This document shows, piece by piece, positions 1 to 9,049 of a DNA stretch of 33,536 nt. This DNA comes from Fischerella muscicola PCC 7414 (lineage in GTDB: Bacteria; Cyanobacteriota; Cyanobacteriia; Cyanobacteriales; Nostocaceae): assembly GCF_000317205.1 (NCBI RefSeq), contig NZ_AJLK01000162.1:1-33536 (forward strand), written 5' to 3'. How positions within the stretch are numbered: the first letter of the stretch is position 1; each line of letters begins with the position of its first letter. The notes below the pieces were generated by a model. The model ran no database searches. It was not told the origin of the DNA and saw nothing but the letters and a program-made list of their open reading frames with translations. The translations under genes were made by a program, and so were the position numbers.

Positions 1-28
1 AAGTGGGACCCCTAGCCCCCCATCTCCC
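1..28. repeat. Dispersed G/C-rich repeat, partial copy at window edge
   Basis: This stretch matches the reverse complement of about 9302-9331 over nearly its whole length, differing by one G in a G run. It is therefore a copy of a dispersed repeat, ending just before the stop codon of the phosphate-binding-protein gene. The copy may extend beyond the window. Confidence 0.6.
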
Positions 29-30
29 TA

Positions 31-1104
31 CTATCGAACTCCAGCAAACCCCGCTCGCTCAATTGCCTTTTGCCCTTGATCTGTAAGTAAAAGTTGAGCA
101 TAAGCTTCACCAACTTGCTGTGCCTGTCCATTGTTTTGCTTAATAATTACAAACAAGTTGGTAGTGATTGGATAACTGCCATTTTTGATGGCTTCAGTAT
201 TGATTTGGTTACGCTGACGTGGGCACTGGTCTGGTGTGACTAATGAGTCACGATAGGGCGAAATTAATTCAGTGGAAGTCAGACCTAATGCTAAAGGCTT
301 AACGGTACATTGAGGAACTACTGCACGAGCTGAGGCGTAATATAGACCGCCAGGAATTTTACTGACTTGTCGTAATGCTTCTGTAGTTGAGGACACATAC
401 TTGACATTAGAACCAAGTGTTAGATTCTGCAAGTTTTGATTTTGAGAGAAGATAGCAGAATCTGCCTTTTCTAGACGTAGAGAGAAAGGAGTAATAGGCA
501 AGTCTGGCCCGCCTACTTGTTTCCAATTAGTGATCTGTCCCAAATAAATTTGCTGCAACTGATCAACGGTTAAACCTGGCACTTGCAAAGATGGATTGAC
601 TACCACTGCAATACCATCAGTTCCAACTTGACGTTGTTCAAGGGTAAAGCCTCGTTGTTTGGCTAGAGAATATTCTGATTCTGTGAGGGGACGGGAAGAC
701 TGAGCAAAATCTAATTGCCCGTCTAGTAACATACGTATACCAGAACTAGAACTGGGAGTGCCATTATTGGGTTCTTGGTAGCGCAACTGTAATTCTGGGC
801 GATCGCTTTGGATTTGTGAATCTACTAGTTGGCGAATCGGGGCCCAAGCTGTACTACCACCATAATTAACTGATGCAACTGGAAGATTAGCAACACTTTG
901 AAAGTTAGATACAACAGGTGAAGCTGGATTAGAATTTGAACTGGTAGCAACAGTATTCTTACGAACCAATGTGTATGGTCTTAACAACCACCACGCAACT
1001 CCACCAAGAACTAAAATTGTCAATATTTTGCCAATAATTAAACCTCTCAGAAAGAGTGCGATTTCTCCGTTAAAAGGTATTCTTCTTTGGTTTGTATTGT
1101 CCAT
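31..1104 (-). CDS. PstS-like phosphate-binding protein with N-terminal membrane anchor
   Basis: Protein of 357 residues. Residues about 18-42 form one hydrophobic segment followed by a Ser/Asn-rich linker (about 50-70), with no lipobox Cys, so I expect an uncleaved membrane anchor with the binding domain outside the membrane. Residues about 76-357 match the periplasmic phosphate-binding (PstS/SphX) fold: an early GGST turn, SSSSGIRMLLDG resembling the ligand-binding loop, and FAQSSRPLTESE. No permease or ATPase subunit genes are adjacent, so it may act as a sensor or accessory protein rather than as part of a transporter. It lies downstream of the kinase fragment on the same strand with a 292-bp gap, so co-transcription is possible but not shown. 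The start is an ATG. Phosphate as ligand is inferred from family membership. Confidence 0.8.
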   Translation of the reverse strand: MDNTNQRRIPFNGEIALFLRGLIIGKILTILVLGGVAWWLLRPYTLVRKNTVATSSNSNPASPVVSNFQSVANLPVASVNYGGSTAWAPIRQLVDSQIQSDRPELQLRYQEPNNGTPSSSSGIRMLLDGQLDFAQSSRPLTESEYSLAKQRGFTLEQRQVGTDGIAVVVNPSLQVPGLTVDQLQQIYLGQITNWKQVGGPDLPITPFSLRLEKADSAIFSQNQNLQNLTLGSNVKYVSSTTEALRQVSKIPGGLYYASARAVVPQCTVKPLALGLTSTELISPYRDSLVTPDQCPRQRNQINTEAIKNGSYPITTNLFVIIKQNNGQAQQVGEAYAQLLLTDQGQKAIERAGFAGVR

Positions 1105-1396
1105 ATCGATTGTTTTATTTGTTTTGTAAATTACAGGTTTGAAGCAATGAGTTGAGTGATGTTGTGTGCTATCTCTGGCATATAACCAAAGGCAATGAAG
1201 TGGTAGATGCAGAAGACTGAAAATTCTTAATAATCTCGTTTTTGAAGATGTAAATTATCTTTAACTGGTTCAAAAAATTGTTTGATAAATCTGAATGATT
1301 GATCAGGTTGATGCAAATTGAATATACTCGTTTGCAAGAACACATAAAGAATAAATATTATCAATAAACTAGTGCTAGCACCAAACCCCATTCCCA

Positions 1397-2272
1397 TTAG
1401 TAAAATGTTTTTTTATTGGAAATATAATAATTTTGATGAGTTGTTTTGTCTTTGATTACACGTAATGAAGATAGTGATAAATCCCTAGTAGCCATGAGTG
1501 CTTGTAACGCTTCTAATGCTGACTGGTAGCGCTGGCTAGGGCGGACGCAAACCATTTTATCTATCACATTTGCGAGACTGTCACTGACCCTGGAGCGATC
1601 GCGCCAGATTATTTTTCCTGTATTGCGATCTTTTGGTATTTCGTTAGGTTTTAAACCAGTCAAAGCTTGAATACCAATTATGCCAACTGCATAAACATCA
1701 CTGCTAAGTTCTGGTTTACCCTTGCTCTGTTCACTAGGCATATAGCCAGGAGTACCCACAGCAACCGTGGCACTAGTTTGTCCATGTTGATTTACTCCTA
1801 AAGTGCCAATTTCTTTAATACTTCCAAAATCAATTAGCACAACTTTCCCATCACTATGTCGTCGCATTAAATTTTGGGGCTTAATATCCCGATGAATAAT
1901 GTTATTTTGGTGAACAAAAACTACTACTTCTAAAATTTCCTTTAATAGACTAAAAACAACATCTTCATTTAGACATATGCCTGGAGAAATTTCTTGGGTT
2001 AAGTCATGACCATCAACAAATTCCTGAACTAGATAGAAATCGCCATTTTCATCAAAGTGAGCAAATAAGCGGGGAACTTGGTCGTGATCGTCACCTAGTT
2101 GATATAAAACTTCTGCTTCTTTGGCAAATAAACTTTTAGCGATCGACACATGAACTGGATTTAGACCTTTGGGTTTGAAATGTTTAACTACACAATAAGG
2201 CCGCCCTGGTAAATCTAAATCAACAGCCAATGCACTGGCTATTTGCAAACAATCTGAGAACCTGCCAAACAA
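1397..2272 (-). pseudogene. Ser/Thr protein kinase, 5'-truncated by transposon junction
   Basis: The open frame gives 291 residues of a Hanks-type (bacterial PknB-like) kinase: VVK lysine at about 30, catalytic loop HRDIKPQN (127-134, Asp129), DFG (148-150), then GTPGYMPSEQ of the activation segment and the C-lobe. The glycine-rich loop is absent. The related cyanobacterial kinases I know start with a zinc ribbon and a GxGGFG loop before LAVD. Here homology begins at about residue 15 (LAVDLDLPG), and the preceding residues are antisense to TnpB coding sequence. The TTG start is therefore an accident of the junction at about 2228-2233. Without the P-loop the product is unlikely to be an active kinase. 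The missing N-terminal region is not found beyond the element. A fragment translated for another role cannot be excluded. Confidence 0.8.
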
Positions 2273-2279
2273 TAGCGAT

Positions 2280-3284
2280 TTGCAAAAGCTTGTGATTACG
2301 CAAGCTAAAAAGACTATTGAGCGTAAATGGTTGTCAGACGTTTCTACTACCCCATTGCAACAATCTGTTGCTGATTTAGGAGTTGCCTACAAAAACTTTT
2401 TTGATTCACTCAAGGGTAAACGAAAAGGTAAAAAAGTAGGTACGCCCAAGTTCAAAAAGAAGATGGGGAGACAATCTGCAAGGTTTACGCTCAATAGTTT
2501 TTCAATCAAAGCAGATGAAGTATATCTAGCCAAAATCGGCAATATTAATCCAATTTGGTCAAGACAATTACCATCTGCACCATCAAGCGTAACCGTCATT
2601 AAAGACTGCGCTAATCGCTATTTTCTCAGCTTTGTTGTAGAGATAGAACCTATTCATGTTGATGCCAAACACATCAGCATCGGCATTGATTTAGGACTCA
2701 AAACCTTTGCAGTGATGAGCAATGGGGGAAAAGCACTAAGTCCAAACTACTCAACTTTAGATAGGAAAATTCGTAAACTTCACAAGAAACTAGCGCGTCA
2801 ACCAAAAGACTCAAAACGTAGAAACAGAACTCGAATTAAAATTGCAAAACTGCACAATCAAATTGCCGACACCCGCAAAGATTTCTTGCACAAGTTGTCA
2901 ACCAAGATAGTTAACGACAACCAAGTAATTGTTTTGGAAGACTTAAATGTGTCAGGGATGGTTAACAACCGCAAGCTAGCAAGAGTAATTAGCTTACAAG
3001 GATGGCGAGAGTTTAGAACTCTTTGCCAGGCTAAATCTGAAAAGCTTAATCGCGATTTTAGAGTAATCAGTAGATGGGAACCCACTAGCCAGATTTGTTC
3101 TTGCTGTGGGTATCGCTGGGGCAAAATTGATTTGTCTGTTCGTTCAGTACTGTGCTTGAATTGCAACACTGAACACGACCGGGATGAGAATGCAGCTAAA
3201 AATATAAACAAAGTCGGGATAGGGCATTGCCACGACTCTAAACGGACACGGATCGACCGTAAGACTACAACCGTAGCAAGTTGA
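2280..3284 (+). CDS. tnpB: TnpB RNA-guided nuclease, N-terminally truncated
   Basis: The open frame gives 334 residues from a TTG. Full-length relatives are near 370-400. In-frame codons 2229-2279 also read as TnpB (ALAICKQSENLPNNSDL) but contain no usable start, so the N-terminal beta-barrel part (roughly 30 or more residues before that point) is gone. The nuclease core looks intact: RuvC-I Asp137 in SIGIDLG, RuvC-II Glu220 in VIVLEDLN, zinc-finger Cys273/276 and Cys292/295, RuvC-III Asp302 in HDRDENAA. Family members are guided by an omega-RNA read from the transposon right end. Whether this shortened copy is expressed is unknown; I lean towards a decaying gene. Confidence 0.75.
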   Translation: MQKLVITQAKKTIERKWLSDVSTTPLQQSVADLGVAYKNFFDSLKGKRKGKKVGTPKFKKKMGRQSARFTLNSFSIKADEVYLAKIGNINPIWSRQLPSAPSSVTVIKDCANRYFLSFVVEIEPIHVDAKHISIGIDLGLKTFAVMSNGGKALSPNYSTLDRKIRKLHKKLARQPKDSKRRNRTRIKIAKLHNQIADTRKDFLHKLSTKIVNDNQVIVLEDLNVSGMVNNRKLARVISLQGWREFRTLCQAKSEKLNRDFRVISRWEPTSQICSCCGYRWGKIDLSVRSVLCLNCNTEHDRDENAAKNINKVGIGHCHDSKRTRIDRKTTTVAS

Positions 3285-3301
3285 AATGATGTGTCAAGAA
3301 T

Positions 3302-3332
3302 CCCCGCGCGTTCACGCCGGGGAGTATGTCAA
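3302..3332 (+). repeat. IS605-type right-end hairpin
   Basis: Bases 3302-3306 pair with 3318-3322, and 3308-3310 pair with 3315-3317 around a TTCA loop, with one bulged C. GAGTATGTCAA follows. This is the right-end architecture of IS605-group elements and would also be the 3' scaffold of an omega-RNA. The bases TCA at 3329-3331 double as the stop codon of the opposing YegS-like gene. Confidence 0.7.
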
Positions 3333-4312
3333 GAGTCAAGGCTATCATTGGTTTCTTTAACTTGAATGTTTAAGTTAGGTAATCCCTCTAACTTTTCTGG
3401 AGGAGGGAGTTCTTCTTCTAACAAAGGTACAAAAACTTTTAAACTTGCTGGTATGCACTCAATTTCAACTGGAGTTTTCCCTAAAATTTCACCATCAACA
3501 ACAACTTTTTGAGGTGGGTCGGTTGTGATTTTAAATTTTTGCGATCGCAGATAACCAATATCATTTCTTTCTGCTGGGCTACCCGCAGAAGCTGTCTGAA
3601 ATAAGTGAAATGTAGCTGCGATCGCAGCTGCTCTATTAGCCGGGGCTACTATAGTTAAATCCAGCAATCCATCATCTACAATCAGTCCGGCTGGTCCCTG
3701 GGCTAAAACGGATGTAGCAGGTGCAGCATTTGCTACTGTTACTGCTGCTGCACAAGTGGAAATTACCTTATCTTCGGTTTCAATTTCTACATCAAATGAC
3801 TGTAATTCACTTAATTGTTTAAATCCAGCTATGATGTAAGCCAAAAAACCAAAACGATTTTTCGCTTCCCGGTCTGCTTTTTCTACGGTTTCGGCTTCAA
3901 AGCCAATACCTGTCAGCAGTACCATCGGAGAACCGTTGCAAGTGGCGGTATCTACAATCCGCGTCCCACCCTGCAAAATTGTTTTGCAAGCGCCTTCAAT
4001 TGTGTCTGGTATGCCTAAAGCTGTGGCAAAGGCGTTTGCTGTTCCACGAGAAATGATACCAAACGGAATATCACTACCTACTACAGCCGCAGCCGCAGCC
4101 GAGAGAGTGCCATCTCCTCCAGAAGCAATGATGGCTTCTACTCCTCTTTTCACTGCGTTGTGGGCTAGTTCATCGGCAGAGATTTCTTCAGTTGTGAAGC
4201 GAATATCCAGGTCGATTTCTGGCTCTAAGATCGCTCGAATTTGTGCCAACTCTTGCTCTGAGTCGCCCTGACCTGCAACTGGATTAAATATGAGGCAGGC
4301 TGAACGTTTCAT
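3329..4312 (-). CDS. YegS/DagK-family lipid kinase
   Basis: Protein of 327 residues matching the diacylglycerol/lipid kinase catalytic family (YegS, DgkB). Visible motifs are NPVAGQG (10-16), the nucleotide-binding GGDGT loop (65-69), and a C-terminal VVVDGEILGKTPVEIE segment typical of the family. The expected reaction is ATP-dependent phosphorylation of a membrane diacyl lipid; the substrate cannot be read from sequence. ATG start. The stop codon and last codon lie at the junction with the TnpB element right end, so the native C-terminus may have been altered by the insertion. The tail after about residue 300 is Pro/Glu-rich and poorly conserved in character, so the change is probably tolerated. 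Confidence 0.85.
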   Translation of the reverse strand: MKRSACLIFNPVAGQGDSEQELAQIRAILEPEIDLDIRFTTEEISADELAHNAVKRGVEAIIASGGDGTLSAAAAAVVGSDIPFGIISRGTANAFATALGIPDTIEGACKTILQGGTRIVDTATCNGSPMVLLTGIGFEAETVEKADREAKNRFGFLAYIIAGFKQLSELQSFDVEIETEDKVISTCAAAVTVANAAPATSVLAQGPAGLIVDDGLLDLTIVAPANRAAAIAATFHLFQTASAGSPAERNDIGYLRSQKFKITTDPPQKVVVDGEILGKTPVEIECIPASLKVFVPLLEEELPPPEKLEGLPNLNIQVKETNDSLDS

Positions 4313-4444
4313 ATATTGAGATAATTATAGTTCGTAAAGTTATCAAATTAATTCCTAACGTATCCGTAAAATTAAAGCTTCCCCCTTACGATAGGATTTT
4401 TAGTAATGAAGACCAAAGGAAGAAGGCAGCTATGCTGAAGGATA

Positions 4445-4640
4445 CCCATGCTTAAAAGCCTTGTCTTTACCCACTTTTTGTAATAGTCGAAGTTCGCCCT
4501 CTCGTGTTGTAACGCCGGTGAACTTCTGTTCACCGGGCAATAGCCTAAGTCCACTTCAAGTGGACTGAAGTTTTTGTTGAGTCTACTTCCGTAGAGAATT
4601 TATAAAGATGTGGGTAACGTACAAGGCTTAAAAGCATGGG
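4445..4640. mobile_element. MITE-like element, about 196 bp, with 30-bp imperfect terminal inverted repeats
   Basis: Bases 4445-4474 and 4610-4640 are imperfect inverted copies of each other (about 25 of 31 positions), sharing CCCATGCTT, GCCTTGT and TACCCAC blocks. The interior contains a paired hairpin unit (4515-4566) and no credible gene. Size, terminal repeats and lack of coding capacity fit a non-autonomous miniature element. A flanking target duplication is not obvious. Confidence 0.5.
4515..4566. repeat. Double-hairpin repeat unit, copy 1
   Basis: Hairpin 1 is CCGGTGAAC (4515-4523) with GTTCACCGG (4528-4536). After a CAATAGCC linker, hairpin 2 is AGTCCACTT (4548-4556) with AAGTGGACT (4558-4566). 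A diverged copy with different stem bases but the same linker lies at 21046-21094. Confidence 0.65.
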
Positions 4641-4908
4641 ATTGAACTAAGAACGCTTTATACCTTCACTCTGTAAGTGTGGCTCTAAACCTACAACTTT
4701 AGTTCTCTTGTATACCTTTAAATACCATCTGCCCTCTGCCTTCTGCCTTTCCTGATAGAAAACCCTGCAACAAACAACAAAACTTGTAAAGATACGTAAA
4801 GCTAAAAAAAGAAACTTAATGGCAATGGGCAGAGTGCAACGCCGAACGTCACCCACTGCGGTAGTCTAGATGAAGTGAATTTATCTCTGCCGTTTGACAT
4901 ACTGCTTT

Positions 4909-5880
4909 ATGACATCAGTGGTTTCCAGTCCGAGCCGTACAATCCGCATTGGTTCTCGTAAAAGCCAACTTGCTCTAATTCAGACTTATTGGGTACAAGA
5001 ACAACTGCAAAAAAGCTTTCCCGATATTACTTTTGAAGTCCACACTATGGCCACTCATGGCGACAAAATCTTGGATGTGGCATTAGCCAAGATAGGTGAT
5101 AAAGGACTGTTTACCAAAGAACTCGAACTGGGAATGATTAATCAGGAGATTGACTTTGCTGTTCATTCTCTCAAGGATCTGCCAACTCGCTTACCAGAGG
5201 GTTTAGTTCTAGCAGCAATCACAGAACGAGAAAATCCCGCCGATGCGCTTGTGGTGCATGAAAAGCACAAAGACAAGCAAATTGACACCCTACCAGAAGG
5301 CGCGGTAATTGGTACATCTTCTCTGCGTCGCTTAGCACAGTTACGCCATCGCTATCCCCATTTCACATTTAAAGATGTGCGTGGTAACTTGAACACACGC
5401 ATGGCTAAACTAGATGCTGGTGAGTACGACGCTTTGATTTTGGCAGTCGCTGGATTGCAACGTTTGGGAATGGGCGATCGCATTCATCAAGTTCTCCCCA
5501 AAGAAGTTTCTCTACATGCTGTTGGACAAGGTGCATTAGGTATTGAATGCCGTGCTGAAGATACAGAATTGATATCCTTACTCAAAGCCATCGAACACCC
5601 AGAAACACGCGATCGCTGTTTGGCTGAACGCGCTTTCTTACGGGAACTAGAAGGCGGTTGTCAAGTACCCATTGGTGTAAACACTGAAATTAATGGTAAT
5701 AATTTGACCTTGACAGGAATCGTCGCTAGTGTCGATGGTCAAAAAGTTGTCAAAGACACCATTTCCGGCGAAACCAAAGACGCAGAACAGCTAGGCACAC
5801 AACTAGCCAAGCAAATGCGGGGACAAGGAGCGCAGGAAATTTTGGATCAAATCTTTGCGGAAATCCAACGTGGTTCTTAA
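4909..5880 (+). CDS. hemC: Porphobilinogen deaminase (hydroxymethylbilane synthase)
   Basis: Condenses four porphobilinogen molecules into hydroxymethylbilane in the tetrapyrrole pathway leading to chlorophyll, haem and bilins; cytosolic. The protein from this ATG is 323 residues and carries [12 protein letters not shown] at the N-terminus, HSLKDLPT with the catalytic Asp (about 90), [15 protein letters not shown], and [11 protein letters not shown] with the Cys (about 251) that holds the dipyrromethane cofactor. Length is close to other bacterial HemC proteins. An in-frame TTG at 4894 would add MTYCF; I prefer the ATG because the remaining N-terminus fits the family. It stands alone, with glgA following after 371 bp. 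The 3' end runs directly into a CAGTTATCAGT-type repeat. Confidence 0.95.
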   Translation: MTSVVSSPSRTIRIGSRKSQLALIQTYWVQEQLQKSFPDITFEVHTMATHGDKILDVALAKIGDKGLFTKELELGMINQEIDFAVHSLKDLPTRLPEGLVLAAITERENPADALVVHEKHKDKQIDTLPEGAVIGTSSLRRLAQLRHRYPHFTFKDVRGNLNTRMAKLDAGEYDALILAVAGLQRLGMGDRIHQVLPKEVSLHAVGQGALGIECRAEDTELISLLKAIEHPETRDRCLAERAFLRELEGGCQVPIGVNTEINGNNLTLTGIVASVDGQKVVKDTISGETKDAEQLGTQLAKQMRGQGAQEILDQIFAEIQRGS

Positions 5881-6251
5881 ATCAGTAAACAGTTATCAGT
5901 TATCAGTGAACAGTTACATCTAATGTAAATTCACACTGCAAAATAGCATGTCTTTTGCCAACAGTCTAATCGTTTTTGGATAAACGACCACCAAATTATG
6001 ACTCAATGCACACGAATAATCTATCTATGTGTATCTGTGTCCATCGGTGGTCGATTTCTCAAACATAAAACTTGTTGTGTTTTGAATTCAGATTAGGCAT
6101 CAGTGAGAAAAATGACAACTGACAACTGATAACTGTTATTGTGATGATATTAAGAAAGATTACAGTTGCTAAGCAGGTCTAGCAGATTTGGCTAACAGTT
6201 TAGCAAAGGAAATTTTAACACGTAGGTAAATTCGGGGAAGCAAAAATTACC
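5881..6251. repeat. Intergenic repeats between hemC and glgA
   Basis: There is no gene here. AACAGTTATCAGTT at 5888-5901 is repeated as a perfect 14-bp inverted copy at 6124-6137. Inside, CGACCACC (5985-5992) pairs with GGTGGTCG (6046-6053). The same CAGTTATCAGT family forms the hairpin at the end of rph (12167-12208). The glgA promoter must lie in the right part, but I cannot assign boxes. Confidence 0.5.
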
Positions 6252-7685
6252 ATGCGGATTCTATTTGTTGCAGCAGAGGCAGCTCCCGTTGCAAAAGTTG
6301 GCGGAATGGGTGATGTAGTCGGGGCACTACCTAAAGTCCTGAGAAAAATGGGGCATGATGTGCGGATTTTCATGCCTTACTACGGTTTTCTGCCAGACAA
6401 AATGGAGATTCCCAAAGACCCCATTTGGCACGGATATGCCATGTTCCAGGACTTTTTAGTTTATGAAAGTGTTCTACCTGGTACTGATGTGCCACTGTAT
6501 CTATTTGGACATCCAGCTTTTTGGCCCCGTCGCATCTATTCTGGAGACGATGAAGACTGGCGGTTTACCTTGTTTGCTAATGGAGCAGCCGAGTTTTGCT
6601 GGAATTACTGGAAGCCAGAAATTGTTCATTGTCACGACTGGCACACAGGTATGATTCCTGTTTGGATGCACCAGTCTCCTGATATCACCACTGTGTTTAC
6701 AATTCATAACCTGGCGTATCAAGGGCCCTGGCGGTGGTATTTGGAGAAAATTACCTGGTGTCCCTGGTATATGCAAGGACACAACACAATGGCTGCTGCG
6801 GTGCAATATGCCGACAGGGTGACAACTGTTTCCCCGACTTATGCTGAACAAATCAAGACGCCTGCTTACGGTGAAACTTTAGAAGGTTTAATGTCCTTCA
6901 TTAGTGGAAAATTATCTGGGATTGTCAATGGTATTGATACTGAAGTTTACGACCCAGCAACTGATAAATACATTGCCCAAAACTTTACCAGCAACACCCT
7001 AGAAAAGCGCAAAGCGAATAAAGTTGCTTTGCAAGAAGAAGTAGGGTTAGAAGTTAACTCTAGTGCCTTTTTGGTGGGGATGGTGACGCGCCTAGTAGAA
7101 CAAAAAGGCATTGATTTGGTGTTGAATATTCTGGATCGGTTTATGTCTTATACCGATGCCCAGTTTATTGTATTGGGTACAGGCGATCGCTACTACGAAA
7201 GCCAATTGTGGCAGATGGCTTCTCGCTTCCCTGGACGGATGAAAACTTATTTACTTTATAATGATGCCCTAGCCCGTCGTATCTATGCTGGTTCTGATGC
7301 TTTCTTGATGCCTAGCCGTTTTGAACCCTGCGGTATTAGCCAAATGATGGCTTTACGCTACGGTTCTGTACCCATTGTCCGCCGCACTGGAGGATTAGTA
7401 GACACTGTATCGCACCATGTACCCATGCATCATAGTGGTACTGGTTATTGTTTTGACCGCTACGAGCCGTTGGATTTATTCACTTGTATGGTTCGTGCTT
7501 GGGAAGGCTTTCAATACAAAGATTACTGGCAAGATTTACAAAAACGTGGCATGAGCCAGGATTTTAGTTGGTATCGCTCAGCTAAACAGTATGAGAAGCT
7601 GTATCGGTCGATACTTGGCTTGCCGGAAGAAGAGGAACAAAAAGAACCAGAAACGGAACAAGCTGATTTGGTTTTGAAATCTTGA
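6252..7685 (+). CDS. glgA: Glycogen synthase (ADP-glucose dependent, GT5)
   Basis: Transfers glucose from ADP-glucose to the non-reducing end of alpha-1,4-glucan in glycogen storage. The 477-residue protein begins with [21 protein letters not shown], where Lys15 of KVGG binds ADP-glucose. It has [11 protein letters not shown] (about 123-133), [19 protein letters not shown], and the catalytic region SRFEPCG (Glu358) followed by [10 protein letters not shown]. It is the KVGG-type of the two GlgA forms found in cyanobacteria, the form I recall as GlgA2 in Synechocystis. The acidic C-terminal tail ([12 protein letters not shown]) is poorly conserved. ATG start. No other glycogen genes are nearby; it converges on the peroxiredoxin gene. 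Confidence 0.95.
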   Translation: MRILFVAAEAAPVAKVGGMGDVVGALPKVLRKMGHDVRIFMPYYGFLPDKMEIPKDPIWHGYAMFQDFLVYESVLPGTDVPLYLFGHPAFWPRRIYSGDDEDWRFTLFANGAAEFCWNYWKPEIVHCHDWHTGMIPVWMHQSPDITTVFTIHNLAYQGPWRWYLEKITWCPWYMQGHNTMAAAVQYADRVTTVSPTYAEQIKTPAYGETLEGLMSFISGKLSGIVNGIDTEVYDPATDKYIAQNFTSNTLEKRKANKVALQEEVGLEVNSSAFLVGMVTRLVEQKGIDLVLNILDRFMSYTDAQFIVLGTGDRYYESQLWQMASRFPGRMKTYLLYNDALARRIYAGSDAFLMPSRFEPCGISQMMALRYGSVPIVRRTGGLVDTVSHHVPMHHSGTGYCFDRYEPLDLFTCMVRAWEGFQYKDYWQDLQKRGMSQDFSWYRSAKQYEKLYRSILGLPEEEEQKEPETEQADLVLKS

Positions 7686-7710
7686 TCGAAAAATAGAGAT
7701 TTACTGAATT

Positions 7711-7745
7711 AAGAGGGGACATTAGCTATCTAATCCACTCCTCTT
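7711..7745. terminator. Possible bidirectional terminator between glgA and prxQ
   Basis: AAGAGG (7711-7716) pairs with CCTCTT (7740-7745), with an inner ATTAG-CTAT-CTAAT hairpin and flanking GG/CC pairs. Two Ts follow on the plus strand. It lies between convergent genes and overlaps the stop codon of the peroxiredoxin gene. The U tract is weak, so the call is moderate. Confidence 0.4.
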
Positions 7746-8200
7746 TTCTGTAAGGATTGCAGTGTTTTAAGTGCCTCTTCTACATGACCTTTAAAGTTGA
7801 ATTGAGAGTTGAAAATGTTCCGTACAACTCCATTCTGGTCTATCACGTAAGTGACACGACCAGGAAGAAGACCAAGAGTCGCTGGGACACCGTAAAGTTT
7901 GCGAACCTGGTTACTTGTGTCACTTAATAAGGTGAAGGGTAGCTGGTGCTTGTTAGCAAATTTTTGGTGAGACTCTGGGGAGTCGCCACTAATACCAATA
8001 ACCTCAGCACCAGCATCCTGGAAGACTTCATACTGGTCTCTGAAGGCACACGACTCTGCTGTACATCCTGGCGTATCGTCCTTAGGATAGAAATAAAGGA
8101 CGACACATTTTTGACCACGATAATTACTGATGCTAACTAGTGAACCAGACTGGGAGGGCAGGGTAAAATCGGGAGCAATATCTCCAACTTTGACTGACAT
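7730..8200 (-). CDS. Peroxiredoxin, PrxQ/BCP type
   Basis: Thiol peroxidase reducing H2O2 and organic peroxides with thioredoxin. The 156-residue protein shows the family pattern: DFTLP at the start, [16 protein letters not shown] with peroxidatic Cys46 and resolving Cys51 five residues later (the atypical 2-Cys PrxQ arrangement), and [14 protein letters not shown]. No signal peptide is seen, so it is probably cytosolic. ATG start. It is a single gene convergent with glgA. Cyanobacteria carry several PrxQ paralogues and the sequence does not tell which one this is. Confidence 0.92.
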   Translation of the reverse strand: MSVKVGDIAPDFTLPSQSGSLVSISNYRGQKCVVLYFYPKDDTPGCTAESCAFRDQYEVFQDAGAEVIGISGDSPESHQKFANKHQLPFTLLSDTSNQVRKLYGVPATLGLLPGRVTYVIDQNGVVRNIFNSQFNFKGHVEEALKTLQSLQKRGVD

Positions 8201-8299
8201 ATGTGTTAAGCGAAAAACTTAAATATGGCCAATATTTAATTATCCGGGTTTACTATATCACAGCTAAGAAACTGGTTCGTTGTTGCAAAAAGCAAGTTT

Positions 8300-9049
8300 T
8301 CAACTAGCACGATAAGCGAGGCGCAGACTCTGCACAAGAATAATTAAAGAAGCGATCGCCATCAAAGCTCCCCAAAACCAGTAAGGTAAAAATAATTGTT
8401 GCTGAATTTGGGCTGTATCAGATAACCCTAATGGCCCTGCACTGTAGCTAAATAAATAATCGAGTTGGTGATAGGTACTTACACAAGCTTGTACACCCAA
8501 AAATTGCACAGCAAATCCCTGCAACCAACGTGGTGCTTTCAAACCAGTACCCAGAATAATTAAACCCAGTAAGGGAATTGCTATTAATCCAAATAGGGAT
8601 CTGACCCAAATTACTGTTGATAGTAGTAAAAAACTACCTAATATTTTTAAACTCCACGAAGCAGTCTTAAAACTCCGGGAAGCCAAGATTAAAGCTGCAC
8701 CAGCAATAGGTGGCCCCATTGGCCCAGCCGCTGCAACTACAGCGCGACTAAGAGACCCTAGTAATAATCCACCGTTATAGCTATAATATGCGATACCAGA
8801 GCCATTGGAAAAAATCAGTAATTGTTGAAAATTACCGCCCAAAATTAAGGCCATCAAGCCATGAGCCATTTCATGAAACCAAGTCGCTAGGATAGTAAAC
8901 GGGTATAAAATATAATTCCCTGCGGGAACTTGCCACAGGATGATGGTCGCGATCGCCGCTCCTATTAGCCAGGTAAGCCCCATGCGTTCAACTTCTGGTG
9001 GGGCTTCTTTAGCTAATAAGGGTTGATGTTCTTTGTTTGATTCCCTCAT
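8300..9049 (-). CDS. M50-like (M50B) membrane metallopeptidase-type protein
   Basis: Protein of 249 residues, with several hydrophobic segments: about 24-42, 48-72, 92-122, 130-170 and 222-243. HEMAH (59-63) is an HExxH zinc motif lying at the edge of a membrane segment, as in the M50B-like family of conserved bacterial membrane proteins. A downstream AAAGPMGPPIAGA segment resembles the second conserved region of site-2-protease folds, although the usual NPDG motif is not clear. Function is unassigned; proteolysis within the membrane is the family expectation, but substrate and activity are unknown. It is a single gene with 99 bp to the peroxiredoxin start. Confidence 0.7.
   Translation of the reverse strand: MRESNKEHQPLLAKEAPPEVERMGLTWLIGAAIATIILWQVPAGNYILYPFTILATWFHEMAHGLMALILGGNFQQLLIFSNGSGIAYYSYNGGLLLGSLSRAVVAAAGPMGPPIAGAALILASRSFKTASWSLKILGSFLLLSTVIWVRSLFGLIAIPLLGLIILGTGLKAPRWLQGFAVQFLGVQACVSTYHQLDYLFSYSAGPLGLSDTAQIQQQLFLPYWFWGALMAIASLIILVQSLRLAYRAS

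Larger units (their letters stand above)
2229..3332 (+). mobile_element. IS200/IS605-type tnpB element remnant (left end lost)
   Basis: The element carries tnpB only and has no tnpA. Its right end keeps the typical subterminal hairpin (CCCCG paired with CGGGG, inner GCG-TTCA-CGC) followed by GGAGTATGTCAA. The left end is missing: TnpB-like codons in the reading frame start abruptly at about 2229, exactly where kinase homology on the other strand stops. The right end runs directly into the 3' end of the YegS-like gene. The simplest reading is insertion between the kinase and yegS-like genes, then a deletion that removed the left end, about 30 TnpB codons and the kinase 5' end. Confidence 0.75.

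Noticed and set aside
4372-4856. Two small minus-strand open frames (60 and 69 residues)
   Set aside because: They run through the MITE-like element and GGCAGAA-type heptamers and show no conserved protein character.
4894-4908. Upstream TTG start for hemC
   Set aside because: The ATG at 4909 gives the family-typical N-terminus, and the extra residues MTYCF have no support.
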